Assembly (NCBI GenBank): GCA_020628475.1
Contig: JAHDFB010000005.1
Location: 1 to 64,000, forward strand
From: Saprospiraceae bacterium
Lineage (GTDB): Bacteria > Bacteroidota > Bacteroidia > Chitinophagales > Saprospiraceae
Reading direction: 5' to 3'
DNA: 64,000 nucleotides
Below are positions 44,101 through 54,544 of this stretch, in pieces. Below the pieces are notes generated by a model that saw only the letters and a program-made list of their open reading frames with translations, was not told where the DNA came from and searched no databases. The position numbers and the translations under genes are program-made. The first letter of the stretch is position 1; every line of letters starts with the position of its first letter.

Positions 44101-46081
44101 CGCCCAAGATGGAGGAGAATTGGATTCTTGGGCTCTTGAATTTTGTACCGTTGGGATTAATACAGATGCCATCTTATCACATAACCCATTGGTCCTAAAT
44201 CAAGGAGCAACTAAGAATGTATCGAAAATTCATTTGGATATGGCAAACAGTGCCGATGATATAACGATGTTTACCATTCGATCCTTACCGGCACACGGAA
44301 TGTTAGAAGTAGATTTGGAAAATGATGGAAGCTTTGAACAAGTGTCGATCGGAACTATATTTAGCGAACAGGATATTTCCGACAACTTAATCCGATATAC
44401 CCATGATGGAGGAGATGAAATGATGGATGCATTCTTCTATGATGCTCTAGACGAAAATAACGGATGGTCAAACCAAGAAAAATTTGATATTCAGATCAGC
44501 GATGGCAGTCTTACAGCTTTCGCGGTGATTACGGAAGATATACTTTGTTTTGGTGGACACAATGGAATTATAAGTGTAGAAGTGGTCGGAGGACTTGAAC
44601 CATACCAGTACAGTATTGATGGACAGAATTTTCAAGATGAATCGATTTTTACGAATCTAACAGCAGGAGATTATGAGATTACCGTATTGGATGCGAATGG
44701 TCAAGAGGTATTGACTGATCTTTTGAAGCTGGTAGATCCAGATCCAATCATAGCTACATCCAATTTAGACTTTTATAATATAGAAGTCGATGCTGAGGGT
44801 GGTACACCGGGATACACCTACAGTTTGGATGGACAAAATTACCAAGAAAGTAATGTTTTTGTGAAACCAGGAAATGGTTCTTATACCGTATTTGTCAAAG
44901 ATGCCAACGGTTGTATAGAATCAGCTTTTATTACCGTAGATATTGCGGCACTTGAGTTGGGATTAAATGTAACGGCAGAAGTAGAATGTTTTGGTGACCA
45001 AACAGGAGCCATACAGACGACCGGTGTAGGAGGGTATGAACCTTACGAATACAGTATTGATGGCAACAATTTCAGCGATCAAAACACCTTCGAAAATCTA
45101 CCCGCCGGTATGTACACGATGTATATTCGAGATGCAGGAGGTTTAATTACAACGGCAGAAATTACTATTGACAGTCCAGAGCAAATTATCTTGAATGGAA
45201 ATTTTGCCAATAATGTGTTGAACCTGGATGGAATGGGTGGAACGGGGAACTTAGAGTACAGTATTGATGGAACCAATTATGGCTCAGAACAGTCATTCGA
45301 TGACTATGGTGTGCAACCATTTACTGCTAATGTGCGCGATGAAAATGGATGTATTGTTTCCGTGGAATTAACGCCTTTATATGCGGAGTTGGATGTTGAT
45401 GAGATTGAATGTTTTGGCGATAATAATGGTCGTATCGAATCAATGACGCAAGGAGGATCTACGATGGGTTACGAATACAGTTTAGATAACGTTTCTTTCC
45501 AGAGTGAACCAGTATTTGATGGATTGACTCCGGGTGACTATACGGTTTATATCCGAGATGATGCCAATAATACATATACTTCTGAGCAAATAAGCTTGAT
45601 CGAACCAGAAGAACTAACGGCAACCGTTTCATTTGATGGTAACGATCTGATTACGGTCATGGCCGAAGGTGGAACGGGAACGATATTCTATAGTTTTGAT
45701 GGAGGTTCCACATTCAAGGATATTAATACCTACACCTGGATGGGAGAAGATGCGTTGATCATTTATGTAAAGGATGCCAATGGATGTGAGATTGAATTGA
45801 ATTATTCGGTGGTCAATAATAAAGAATTGGAAGCATTGGATTGGAAGATTTATCCTAATCCGGCCAACGACCAGCTGACCATCCAATGGTCAGATCAAGC
45901 AACAGCTGGAAAGTGGGATGTTTTATTATTGAATCATTTAGGACAAAAGGTCATGGAAAAACAATGTGATCAAAATACCATGACGATGTCTACACTTAAC
46001 TTACCAGAAGGATTATATCATGTAATGATAACGCATGAATCACAACGATTTAGCCAAAAAGTAGTGATTGTGCATCCATAA
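41192..46081 (+). CDS. Secreted reprolysin-like metalloprotease with P-domain, SprB repeats and T9SS tail
   Basis: I use the ATG at 41192 (1629 aa), which starts a good signal peptide (MQLFFSRVFILLLFCFVNVSLFAQ). A propeptide (~25-200) precedes a M12B-type catalytic domain with the zinc motif HEIGHQFGANH (334-344) and a Met-turn candidate MGYAG. Then come Ig-like domains, a fibronectin III-like domain (~755-840), a proprotein-convertase P-domain (~845-985, MDHTWLGDIKTTITSPQGT), a CSPG/cadherin-like repeat, and about five SprB-type repeats (PYQYSIDGQNFQDE and similar). The type A T9SS sorting domain is KIYPNPANDQLTIQW...VIVHP. It is a surface or extracellular protease. The SprB repeats link it to gliding or adhesion machinery. 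Confidence 0.92.
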   Translation: MQLFFSRVFILLLFCFVNVSLFAQQPTWRTFDETRIQASKQSSRQIMPNVYKTQAISFKSLRTYLNDHLNAKSDQLIFEVPRPDGESEHFEIALSNVFSDGLAAKYPSIKTYKGTSIDGTATIHLGLSPKGFHAMVLSNRGSYFIDNYLPSNQDLYQVYFRKDYDQQTVFQCLVEDSANELIEENNNLNVLAGDCQLRRYRLALACTGEYATFHGGTVESVLAEYAVAMARVNGIYERDNGITMELIENTDDVIFLNGATDPYTNNSGGTMLGENQATLDDIIGPANYDIGHVFSTGGGGIAGLQTPCGNGKARGVTGLGSPVNDPFYVDYVSHEIGHQFGANHTQNNDCNRNNATAMEPGSANTIMGYAGICSPNTANNSDDHFHAISIQEIANFIVSGNGATCAEYVDIENAAPEISVEHSMYNLPIGTPFKLEAMATDANNVDLSYCWEQMDNEVATMPPVNTNDRGPAFISRPPVPEPYRYFPNIIAIINNQIPTWEVVPFVEREMSFICTVRDNNAILGCTDEVMVDLNFNEDAGPFLVMHPNTNVTWNSADTEEVTWDVAGTADAPVSCALVDIYLSIDGGFTYPILIEAQVENDGSHNIVVPGVNTDDARIMVKCSDNIFFDISDEDFTIKSPFSISLSKEESSFCEAGIDSVILNTEAFDGFDESLSVAFLNVPDGVNISASNDPISPPESSTIYIENVNAIPGTYPITVQVISSVITLEQTIEIDVISSTIIAPVPQTPENGATDIMTDIELFWNATDHAESYEIVISTSPDFSVAPAIINILNGSLSTSISGLEEGTVYYWKVQASNACIDGPDSETYAFQTAQSSCQLIAANDLQIEIPANSNAVINHQIDVSGISFFDFIRVSFDMDHTWLGDIKTTITSPQGTEAILFDQIGVPASQYGCDQDDMILQFFDSSINTAEELEETCGNFADNYQSVDPLSIYNEENVNGVWDIEIQDFFAQDGGELDSWALEFCTVGINTDAILSHNPLVLNQGATKNVSKIHLDMANSADDITMFTIRSLPAHGMLEVDLENDGSFEQVSIGTIFSEQDISDNLIRYTHDGGDEMMDAFFYDALDENNGWSNQEKFDIQISDGSLTAFAVITEDILCFGGHNGIISVEVVGGLEPYQYSIDGQNFQDESIFTNLTAGDYEITVLDANGQEVLTDLLKLVDPDPIIATSNLDFYNIEVDAEGGTPGYTYSLDGQNYQESNVFVKPGNGSYTVFVKDANGCIESAFITVDIAALELGLNVTAEVECFGDQTGAIQTTGVGGYEPYEYSIDGNNFSDQNTFENLPAGMYTMYIRDAGGLITTAEITIDSPEQIILNGNFANNVLNLDGMGGTGNLEYSIDGTNYGSEQSFDDYGVQPFTANVRDENGCIVSVELTPLYAELDVDEIECFGDNNGRIESMTQGGSTMGYEYSLDNVSFQSEPVFDGLTPGDYTVYIRDDANNTYTSEQISLIEPEELTATVSFDGNDLITVMAEGGTGTIFYSFDGGSTFKDINTYTWMGEDALIIYVKDANGCEIELNYSVVNNKELEALDWKIYPNPANDQLTIQWSDQATAGKWDVLLLNHLGQKVMEKQCDQNTMTMSTLNLPEGLYHVMITHESQRFSQKVVIVHP

Positions 46082-46104
46082 AATAGATCTAGCTATTTTA
46101 CGAT

Positions 46105-46141
46105 AAAAAAAGGAAGTGCTGATTTCAGCACTTCCTTTTTT
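46105..46141. terminator. Bidirectional terminator between the protease gene and icd
   Basis: A 16-bp perfect stem pairs AAAAAAGGAAGTGCTG (46106-46121) with CAGCACTTCCTTTTTT (46126-46141) over an ATTT loop. It is A-rich on one side and T-rich on the other, so it serves both convergent genes. Confidence 0.92.
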
Positions 46142-46226
46142 ATTATTCAATCTTTCGAAAAGAAACCGTAGACTATCAATGTTGCATACAACGACCAATA
46201 TTCGTCAGTTATAAGCATACATCGTA

Positions 46227-48521
<2,295 letters not shown>

Positions 48522-48625
48522 TTAAAGAAGATCAACTGTTGACGAGTCATTGAAAACCTGTGTCCGTTGATATACAATTTCTAATTGAATAACATTTTGG
48601 TCGATTATTGGAACAAATAGTCATG

Positions 48626-48679
48626 TTGAGACGTCTCAAAAACATATTTGATACGTTCAGATACGAAATTGAGACTCAA
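48626..48679. promoter_or_regulatory. Palindrome TTGAGACGTCTCAA and nearby related site
   Basis: TTGAGACGTCTCAA (48626-48639) is a perfect 14-bp palindrome followed by AAAC. TTGAGACTCAA (48669-48679), also followed by AAAC, is a shortened version 43 bases downstream. Both lie between icd and the likely S41 peptidase start at 48818, and a near-copy lies at 35045. They may be operators. The rest of the 48450-48817 gap shows no gene I would support. Confidence 0.5.
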
Positions 48680-48817
48680 AAACTTCACATGGTATTCAAT
48701 TTTGACTCGACAAACCAATTATGCAAATTTGAAAATGTAAACATGCGAAAACAACTGATTAGGTCATTGCAAAAAATGACTTCCTCCATCCAATCAAAAG
48801 ATCTACGCCCATTCTTT

Positions 48818-50623
48818 ATGAATACCAATACTTGGATCAGCTTTATCGTAATTCTACTTAGTTTGATACCGAGTCTGACGCATGCTAAAACCACGGAAAT
48901 ATTCTTTCAAGTGGATATGACCGCCATTCAAGGTCCGATAACAACGGTCGCTGTTCGGGGCGCTATGGCACCACTTTCTTGGGAAACCGATTTCCAGTTA
49001 AAAGATGAAGATCAAGATGGTATATACACCGGACGGATAAGCATCGATTCACCGTATCGATATCTACGTTTCAAATTTGTTCTAAATGGACTGTTTGAAT
49101 TGGAAAATGGGGATAATCGAATGATGGATCTTCGAGACTACCAATCGGTAATTTACCAGTATAATCGATATTACGCCCTTGATCAAGGGACTTTAGATGC
49201 TATTCGATTTAGCCCGGAACAAATCGAAGAAGATATCCGAGTCCTTCAAGCGACCTTGGAGTACATTCATCCTGGACTATATAATTATCAAAGTAAGTCC
49301 GAGTTTGTGGAGGCCCTGTCGACATTGGAGGCTGATATGAAAAGCAATCCGAGTCTTCAAAATGTCTATTGCAAAATCTCCGAATTTATAGCCAATATCC
49401 GCTGCTCACATACTTTCAGCAACCCTTACAATCAGAAGCACCGCATACAACAAGCTTTTTTCTTCCAAGAGGATAAACTGCCCTTGACCTTTACTCGCGC
49501 TGATCGTCAGTTCTTGATCGATCGTTTCGTTACGGACAATCCGCAGATTTCGAAAGGTTTAGAAATCGAAGCGATCAATGGAGTGCCCATGTCGACCATT
49601 ATGGAATCATTGGTCCCGTTCATCGCAGCGGATGGAAGTAATCATGAAAAGAAGTGGCAGCGATTAACCATGTCCGGCCAGGCCAAGGTTGAATTGTTTG
49701 ATCTGTATTATCCATTGGTATATGGTTCTTCAGGTCGATTCCAATTACGCTTGAAAGATTACGTCAAGGATACCGTTTACACGACGGAGGTGCGTGCCAT
49801 CACTAAATATGAACGTGATCAAGGATTGCAGCAAAAATATCCAGATTTCACAACGGATTTCGAATCCGGCCTCTCTTTTGAAATTATGGAAGGCCGACTT
49901 GGAAAAATGACGATAAATAGTTTTGCCAATTTTAATTCCGATTATAATTTTGAGGCCTTTGTTCAGTCTTCCATTCAACAAATGAAGGATCAGAATATCG
50001 AGCATTTTGTGATTGATATTCGTCAAAATGAAGGAGGTAATTCGGATCCGATGGAGTATTTGTTGGAGCAGATTTTACAAGAAGAAATTATCGTGCAACC
50101 CGTCCGAAGTACTACGGCCTATAAGAAAATCCCCGATACGATCCGCCCTTACATTACGACCTGGGATAAGCGGGTGTACAATCAAGGCTGGAAGGTTCAA
50201 AAACAGGGTAATCGAGAGTATAAGCTACGGTCCATTTTATCAGGTAGGAAAAAGCGATACAAACCATCCAAACAAGGATTCAAAGGCAAGGTTTATCTTT
50301 TGGTCAGCGCAGAAAATAGTTCGGCGACTCATATCATGGCCACTTATGTCAAAAGGCATCAATTGGCTACGATCATTGGCCAGGAGACGGGTGGGAATCA
50401 GAAAGGATTAAATGCTGGAGTTTTGTTTTTTACGACCTTACCCAATACCCAAATAGAGCTGGATATTCCGGTTTATAACATACAATTGGGCGCCGTTGGA
50501 GAAAATACCCGAGATGGAGGTATATTACCTGATTATACGGTGGTACGAGAAGCTCGAGATATTGCTTTAGGTATCGATCCAGAATTGAAAAAAGTATGGG
50601 AGCTTATAGATAATGAAAAATAG
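48818..50623 (+). CDS. Secreted S41-family (tail-specific/C-terminal processing type) serine peptidase
   Basis: The open frame begins at 48608, but the ATG at 48818 (601 aa) gives a signal peptide at once (MNTNTWISFIVILLSLIPSLTHA), and the DNA before it carries palindromes. Residues ~25-105 form an immunoglobulin-like domain resembling glycogen-binding/CBM20-type modules (FQVDMTAIQGPITTVAVRG...LRFKFVLNG). A helical segment follows, and then the S41 core with the catalytic Ser region VYLLVSAENSSATHIMATYVK and the oxyanion/Lys part IIGQETGGNQKGLNAG. No PDZ domain is obvious. It probably degrades peptides in the periplasm. Translation may instead begin at 48776. Confidence 0.82.
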   Translation: MNTNTWISFIVILLSLIPSLTHAKTTEIFFQVDMTAIQGPITTVAVRGAMAPLSWETDFQLKDEDQDGIYTGRISIDSPYRYLRFKFVLNGLFELENGDNRMMDLRDYQSVIYQYNRYYALDQGTLDAIRFSPEQIEEDIRVLQATLEYIHPGLYNYQSKSEFVEALSTLEADMKSNPSLQNVYCKISEFIANIRCSHTFSNPYNQKHRIQQAFFFQEDKLPLTFTRADRQFLIDRFVTDNPQISKGLEIEAINGVPMSTIMESLVPFIAADGSNHEKKWQRLTMSGQAKVELFDLYYPLVYGSSGRFQLRLKDYVKDTVYTTEVRAITKYERDQGLQQKYPDFTTDFESGLSFEIMEGRLGKMTINSFANFNSDYNFEAFVQSSIQQMKDQNIEHFVIDIRQNEGGNSDPMEYLLEQILQEEIIVQPVRSTTAYKKIPDTIRPYITTWDKRVYNQGWKVQKQGNREYKLRSILSGRKKRYKPSKQGFKGKVYLLVSAENSSATHIMATYVKRHQLATIIGQETGGNQKGLNAGVLFFTTLPNTQIELDIPVYNIQLGAVGENTRDGGILPDYTVVREARDIALGIDPELKKVWELIDNEK

Positions 50624-50624
50624 G

Positions 50625-50717
50625 GGGACAGCCGGGCTATGCATGGTATCGCTAGGCTCATCCCTTCCGTTGGTCGGGACCGTCTCCCTTGTCGCCGGCC
50701 ATTACTATCCCTGTCCC
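50625..50717 (-). repeat. GC-rich REP-like intergenic element, copy D
   Basis: On the minus strand it begins GGGACAGGGATAGTAATGG, runs through GGTCCCGACCAACGGAAGGGATGAG and ends GCATAGCCCGGCTGTCCC. GGGACAG and CTGTCCC are exact terminal inverted repeats (50625-50631 with 50711-50717). It starts one base after the TAG of the S41 gene. Confidence 0.6.
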
Positions 50718-50806
50718 GTTGAGTTTGATGATGATTTTAATGGTTGGTCCTACTGAAAGGGAGATGATGTCAGCTAGTTGCCTAAGCATGGTTGGTGTCT
50801 AGATGA

Positions 50807-51826
50807 TCATTCATCCCTTAACCATTTTCCAAATGTATCTAATGCAGCCTTATTTTCATGTAACCAGTTAGCGGCAGCTTGATCCGAACTTTGACGGATA
50901 TACTTGCAGTAAGTTTTAAAATGATCACTCTTGACTATATCATAGAAAAAAGGAACATAGAAATTATCCCAAATATCAGAATCCTCACTAGATTCCATTT
51001 CGCCAAGAAGCGTAAAAAGTGATTCCGTATTTTCAATGAATAATTCTTCATTGGACTTTCCTTCATTTTTTTCAAGATATTTGGACGACGCTAACATTGA
51101 AATCATTAATTCTATGGATGCATATTTACTATCATTATTTTCTAGAATACTGATATTGATCGTATTGGATTCTTTATCGTCTTTCGAAGCTCCTTTATCA
51201 AAATTATGTTGAAGTCTTGCATACACATCTGCAGATCTAGATGAATTAGGTTCCAACAATAAAAAATAGTGCATGGCTAGTAGGGTCTGAACCGGATTAT
51301 CGATGGCCTCGTGAATATTGGCCAACATGAGGTGACTCGTTGAATGATATACATTGTTCTCAATAGCTTTTAAGACATAATGCTCGGCTTCTTGAAAGTT
51401 ACTCTCATTATAATAATTTAGAGCTAAATTATAATACAATAAGTAATGAGCCCCCACCGCATTGATTGCTGTCTTGAAGACTTCTTTTGATTTTTCCGTT
51501 TTTCCGAGTAGATCTAGTGCGGATCCTTTTGTTAGATAAGCCTCTAGTAAATTTGTCGAATTAGATTCAATCACATTGTCAGAATACTCGATAGCTTTTT
51601 TGTACTTTCCTAGAGAAAAGTAACTAAGTGCCATTTCATAATGAACTAAGGTAGATTCGGGATCTATTTTTTGGGCTTTTTTATATACTTTAATGGCCTC
51701 TTTATAATCTCCATTATCGTGATATTTAATCCCCTCCATCACCAATTCATCGATGGTTGACTGAGCCATGATTTGAGAGATGAACAATAGAAATACGAAA
51801 AGAAGTTGGATTTGTTTATTCTTTAT
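50807..51826 (-). CDS. Secreted TPR protein, apparently starting at an ATA codon
   Basis: The protein has about five TPRs (ITAGIKYHDNG-type units such as DYKEAIKVYKKAQKIDPESTLVHYEMALSYF) over residues ~25-200 and a ~130-residue C-terminal domain I do not recognise. ATG at 51769 or TTG at 51787 would be standard starts, but both cut off a perfect signal peptide. In frame from 51826, ATA is followed by KNKQIQLLFVFLLFISQIMAQS, with a stop codon two codons before. This suggests real initiation at ATA, or an ATG-to-ATA change or base-call error. The gene starts 6 bases after the stop of the LRR-like lipoprotein gene. Confidence 0.72.
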   Translation of the reverse strand: MKNKQIQLLFVFLLFISQIMAQSTIDELVMEGIKYHDNGDYKEAIKVYKKAQKIDPESTLVHYEMALSYFSLGKYKKAIEYSDNVIESNSTNLLEAYLTKGSALDLLGKTEKSKEVFKTAINAVGAHYLLYYNLALNYYNESNFQEAEHYVLKAIENNVYHSTSHLMLANIHEAIDNPVQTLLAMHYFLLLEPNSSRSADVYARLQHNFDKGASKDDKESNTINISILENNDSKYASIELMISMLASSKYLEKNEGKSNEELFIENTESLFTLLGEMESSEDSDIWDNFYVPFFYDIVKSDHFKTYCKYIRQSSDQAAANWLHENKAALDTFGKWLRDE

Positions 51827-51832
51827 ACTTTA

Positions 51833-52546
51833 CTAATTACAAAAGCTTAGGATATCGTCATAACCCGGGTTTTCTGCATTGTTGCTTACCGTCAATGTAA
51901 GATTGGGAGAGTTTTCCAAGGCCTTTTTGATACCACAGAAATCTTTCAGTAAAAAATTATTCTGGATGATCAATTCGGTACCAATCGATTCTAGATTTTC
52001 TAACAAATCTAGATTCGATAGATGATATAGATTGACCAATGCCATTTCTTCCTCAATGGTATGAAGGTGCCGGAGAACGTCAAAGTTTTGAAGACCTTCT
52101 TCATCCAAACTAAAGTTTTCTAAGGAAGTCATATTGGGCATTTCAGGTATTTGTTGAATATCATTTTGGTACATGATGAAAGATTCTGATACCTGTAGAG
52201 CGGCCAAATCGTTCAGATCTTTGATGCCATAACAAAAGCTAAAATTGAGGGTTTCGACCGATTCTAGCTTGGAAAGATGGCTGAGACCTTGGATTCTACT
52301 ATTGGTTATGCCCAGTATTCCTTTGATGACTTTGACATTACTCAAAAAATCCAATTGTTCGATATCGGAGTTGATAATGATGACATTACCATGAATAGTG
52401 TCCAAATCTCCTAGATCAATCTCTGTGAAATCAGTGTTGGAACTTATATGAATACCGTTTTTATAAGGATTTTCTGGTTCTATAGGCTCTGCACATGAAC
52501 TTATGAAGATCGCCCAAATTGCAACAAAAAAGAATCGTTTTTTCAT
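51833..52546 (-). CDS. Lipoprotein with leucine-rich-repeat-like (receptor L-type) fold
   Basis: At 237 residues it has a lipoprotein signal (MKKRFFFVAIWAIFISSC, Cys18). The body repeats a ~22-24-residue strand pattern (IDLGDLDTIHGNVIIINSDIEQLDFLSNVKVIKGILGITNS..IQGLSHLSKLESVETLNFS), as in irregular LRR or receptor L domains. It should sit on the outer membrane or surface and bind a partner. It is followed after 6 bases by the TPR gene and preceded by the RDD gene after 51 bases, so the three may be one operon. Confidence 0.75.
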   Translation of the reverse strand: MKKRFFFVAIWAIFISSCAEPIEPENPYKNGIHISSNTDFTEIDLGDLDTIHGNVIIINSDIEQLDFLSNVKVIKGILGITNSRIQGLSHLSKLESVETLNFSFCYGIKDLNDLAALQVSESFIMYQNDIQQIPEMPNMTSLENFSLDEEGLQNFDVLRHLHTIEEEMALVNLYHLSNLDLLENLESIGTELIIQNNFLLKDFCGIKKALENSPNLTLTVSNNAENPGYDDILSFCN

Positions 52547-52597
52547 CGTTTAATGTTTATTTATGAAACGAATGCTGCATCAAGGAGATAAAAGCGT

Positions 52598-53017
52598 TTA
52601 ATACAGAGAAAGGTCTTCTTCATCGTCGAGTGGCTCGGCTTTCACAATGGCACAGTTGGAAACAAGATCATGCAGACACTGTTGTTTTTCGGTGGTGAAG
52701 AATAATATAAACCCAATTCCCAGTGTCAATACATTTAAGAGATTTCCAAAAAATCGTCCGGTTGCTTGTCCGAAACTAACCTCATTGCCATCCAAACTCA
52801 CGGTTTTTATTTTCATGGCTTTCTGACCGACTGTGGCTTGTGAAGCACCACTTTGTTGTAAGGCCCAATACAGCCAACCAGGGAGAATAGGAATAATAAG
52901 ACTTGGAATTGAAATGATGAGAACATCAATGATTCGGGCCACAAAGCGATCTCCAAAACTGGCTAATTCGTAATGCACGACACCATCACCAACACGGATT
53001 TCTAAAGTTTTTTGCAT
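52598..53017 (-). CDS. RDD-family membrane protein
   Basis: At 139 residues it has the RDD signature: Arg and Asp in GDRFVARIIDVLIIS at the start of the first helix. The conserved segment GQKAMKIKTVSLDGNEVSFGQATGRFFGNLLNVLTLGIGFIL follows, with LHDLVSNCAIVK at the end. There are about three membrane helices. RDD proteins are small inner-membrane proteins, some linked to ion or proton transport; the function here is not known. Neighbours are the duplicated membrane genes upstream and the LRR lipoprotein gene downstream on the same strand. Confidence 0.9.
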   Translation of the reverse strand: MQKTLEIRVGDGVVHYELASFGDRFVARIIDVLIISIPSLIIPILPGWLYWALQQSGASQATVGQKAMKIKTVSLDGNEVSFGQATGRFFGNLLNVLTLGIGFILFFTTEKQQCLHDLVSNCAIVKAEPLDDEEDLSLY

Positions 53018-53085
53018 AGTATTAATAAATTATGATTTCTTTAAAAGTACATAAAATTTCTCAATTGCAACAGATCGAAAAGTTT

Positions 53086-53601
53086 CTATTCTTTGAGGCG
53101 ACTGGGCTCTATAAAGTTAATGGACATCTTTAGAGGAGTTGTATCTTGGTTATTTGTGTAAAGAAGAAGCTGATTGTCTGGAGTATTTGGATCCCCTTCC
53201 ACGATGCCAAAGGTGTAGAATTGATCGATATTTTTTTTCTTCTTCAGATCGTGCATGAAAATGGTATCATTGCGCATCGTATAACGACCGCGAAGTTGTT
53301 TCATAGGTTCATCAATCTGCACATAGGCAAATTTTCCGTTTTTCATATAGACGATGCTTTGAACATGCATTATATCCTGTGTATTTACGGCAACAAGTGC
53401 TTGTCCTAAGTGAAGGTTAGTGATGTACTTCTGAATACCGGGTTTAGCAGCAGAATAAATAATGCCAAAAACAATAATTCCAAGAAAAATTAAAACATAA
53501 TTTCTTGATTTATTTTTGTAGTTTTCTTTCAATGCGCGGTTCAATTGAAAGATAAATACAACTATGATCATACAGATCAGCACTAGGATCAACGATGCCA
53601 T
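53086..53601 (-). CDS. Single-pass membrane protein, tandem paralogue 1
   Basis: This 171-residue protein has two hydrophobic helices (~3-22 and 36-55), then a ~115-residue soluble C-terminal domain of beta-rich character (IVYMKNGKFAYVQIDEPMKQLRGRYTMRNDTIFMHD). It is paralogous to the gene at 53660-54196. Residues in the central C-terminal domain are identical and the two genes share a 229-nt perfectly identical tract, although the N-terminal halves differ at about half of positions. I recognise no known family. It lies 58 bases downstream of its sister. Confidence 0.75.
   Translation of the reverse strand: MASLILVLICMIIVVFIFQLNRALKENYKNKSRNYVLIFLGIIVFGIIYSAAKPGIQKYITNLHLGQALVAVNTQDIMHVQSIVYMKNGKFAYVQIDEPMKQLRGRYTMRNDTIFMHDLKKKKNIDQFYTFGIVEGDPNTPDNQLLLYTNNQDTTPLKMSINFIEPSRLKE
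53139..53367 (-). repeat. 229-nt identical tract shared by the tandem paralogues, copy 1
   Basis: By direct comparison every base from TTGTATCTTGG to TTTGAACATG matches 53713-53941 (offset 574). The flanks fall quickly to partial identity, apart from a second ~40-base match a few bases further on. Gene conversion is the simplest explanation. Confidence 0.85.
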
Positions 53602-53659
53602 ATTGTATGTTTTTTTAGATTATTGATATACATTAATTTTATTAATAATTAAGATGGTT

Positions 53660-54196
53660 CTATTCTTTAAGGCGGCTCGGTTCTATGAAATTAATGGACA
53701 TCTTTAAAGGAATTGTATCTTGGTTATTTGTGTAAAGAAGAAGCTGATTGTCTGGAGTATTTGGATCCCCTTCCACGATGCCAAAGGTGTAGAATTGATC
53801 GATATTTTTTTTCTTCTTCAGATCGTGCATGAAAATGGTATCATTGCGCATCGTATAACGACCGCGAAGTTGTTTCATAGGTTCATCAATCTGCACATAG
53901 GCAAATTTTCCGTTTTTCATATAGACGATGCTTTGAACATGACTTAAATCCTGTGTATTTACGGCAACAAGTGCTTGTCCTAAGTGATGTTTGGCCCGAT
54001 ACATTTGGATGCCTGAATTCGCAGCTAAATACATAAACCCAAGAATAACAATTCCTAGAAAAGTCAAAACGTAATTTCTTGTTTTGTTTTTGAAATCCTC
54101 ATTCAGTGCTCTGGATAACTGATAGATAAATATGACCATCACAGTTATAAAAAGTAGAAGAATCAATAAGGCAATGATTCCAACTGTGAATGCCAT
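53660..54196 (-). CDS. Single-pass membrane protein, tandem paralogue 2
   Basis: I use the ATG at 54196 (178 aa), where it aligns with its sister (MAFTVG versus MASLIL); a further ATG at 54232 is in frame. It has two hydrophobic helices, a short basic loop (RALNEDFKNKTRNY) between them, and the same soluble C-terminal domain as paralogue 1, ending FIEPSRLKE. Only the last-but-few residues (TIPLK versus TTPLK) differ in the C-terminal half. No function can be assigned. The pair probably arose by tandem duplication. Confidence 0.75.
   Translation of the reverse strand: MAFTVGIIALLILLLFITVMVIFIYQLSRALNEDFKNKTRNYVLTFLGIVILGFMYLAANSGIQMYRAKHHLGQALVAVNTQDLSHVQSIVYMKNGKFAYVQIDEPMKQLRGRYTMRNDTIFMHDLKKKKNIDQFYTFGIVEGDPNTPDNQLLLYTNNQDTIPLKMSINFIEPSRLKE
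53713..53941 (-). repeat. 229-nt identical tract shared by the tandem paralogues, copy 2
   Basis: Second copy of the tract at 53139-53367. It is wholly inside the coding region, covering most of the soluble domain. Confidence 0.85.
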
Positions 54197-54383
54197 AATG
54201 GAAGCAGGATTCGAATGTACCGTATAAATCATGGGCGTATTTTTTGTTCGTTTGAGTCTAAATATACAGAAAATCGCATGTAGTGTTTTCTATGCTCGAA
54301 ATTTTCAACCAATATAATAGATCATGGTGTAGGGTATGATGTAAGGGTAGAAGCTGAGTTAAATCAATAAGCTCGGATATTAT

Positions 54384-54500
54384 GGGATAGGGATGGGAAG
54401 GAATTTCCGTCAGGAAATGTCCGTAGGACGGAGTGCAACGAACTCCTGGAACAGCCCGACCTTGATCGCATCCATCAAGAGGCGATCGAGGGATCCCCCC
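54384..54500 (+). repeat. GC-rich REP-like intergenic element, copy E
   Basis: It opens GGGATAGGGATGGGAAGG and contains small hairpins (GGAATTTCC and GTCCGTAGGAC). It ends around GGAACAGCCCGAC (to 54460), followed by CTTGATCGC...GCGATCGAGGGATCC. It fills most of the 348-base gap upstream of dusB. A TATTTTTG (-7-like) box at 54533-54540 lies only five bases before the dusB ATG. Confidence 0.55.
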
Positions 54501-54544
54501 AAAATATACTAAGAGGTGTACAGAGATTTATTTATTTTTGCGTT

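Noticed and set aside
50013-50411. 132-codon frame within the S41 gene
   Set aside because: It is an out-of-frame shadow of a gene whose motifs are clear.
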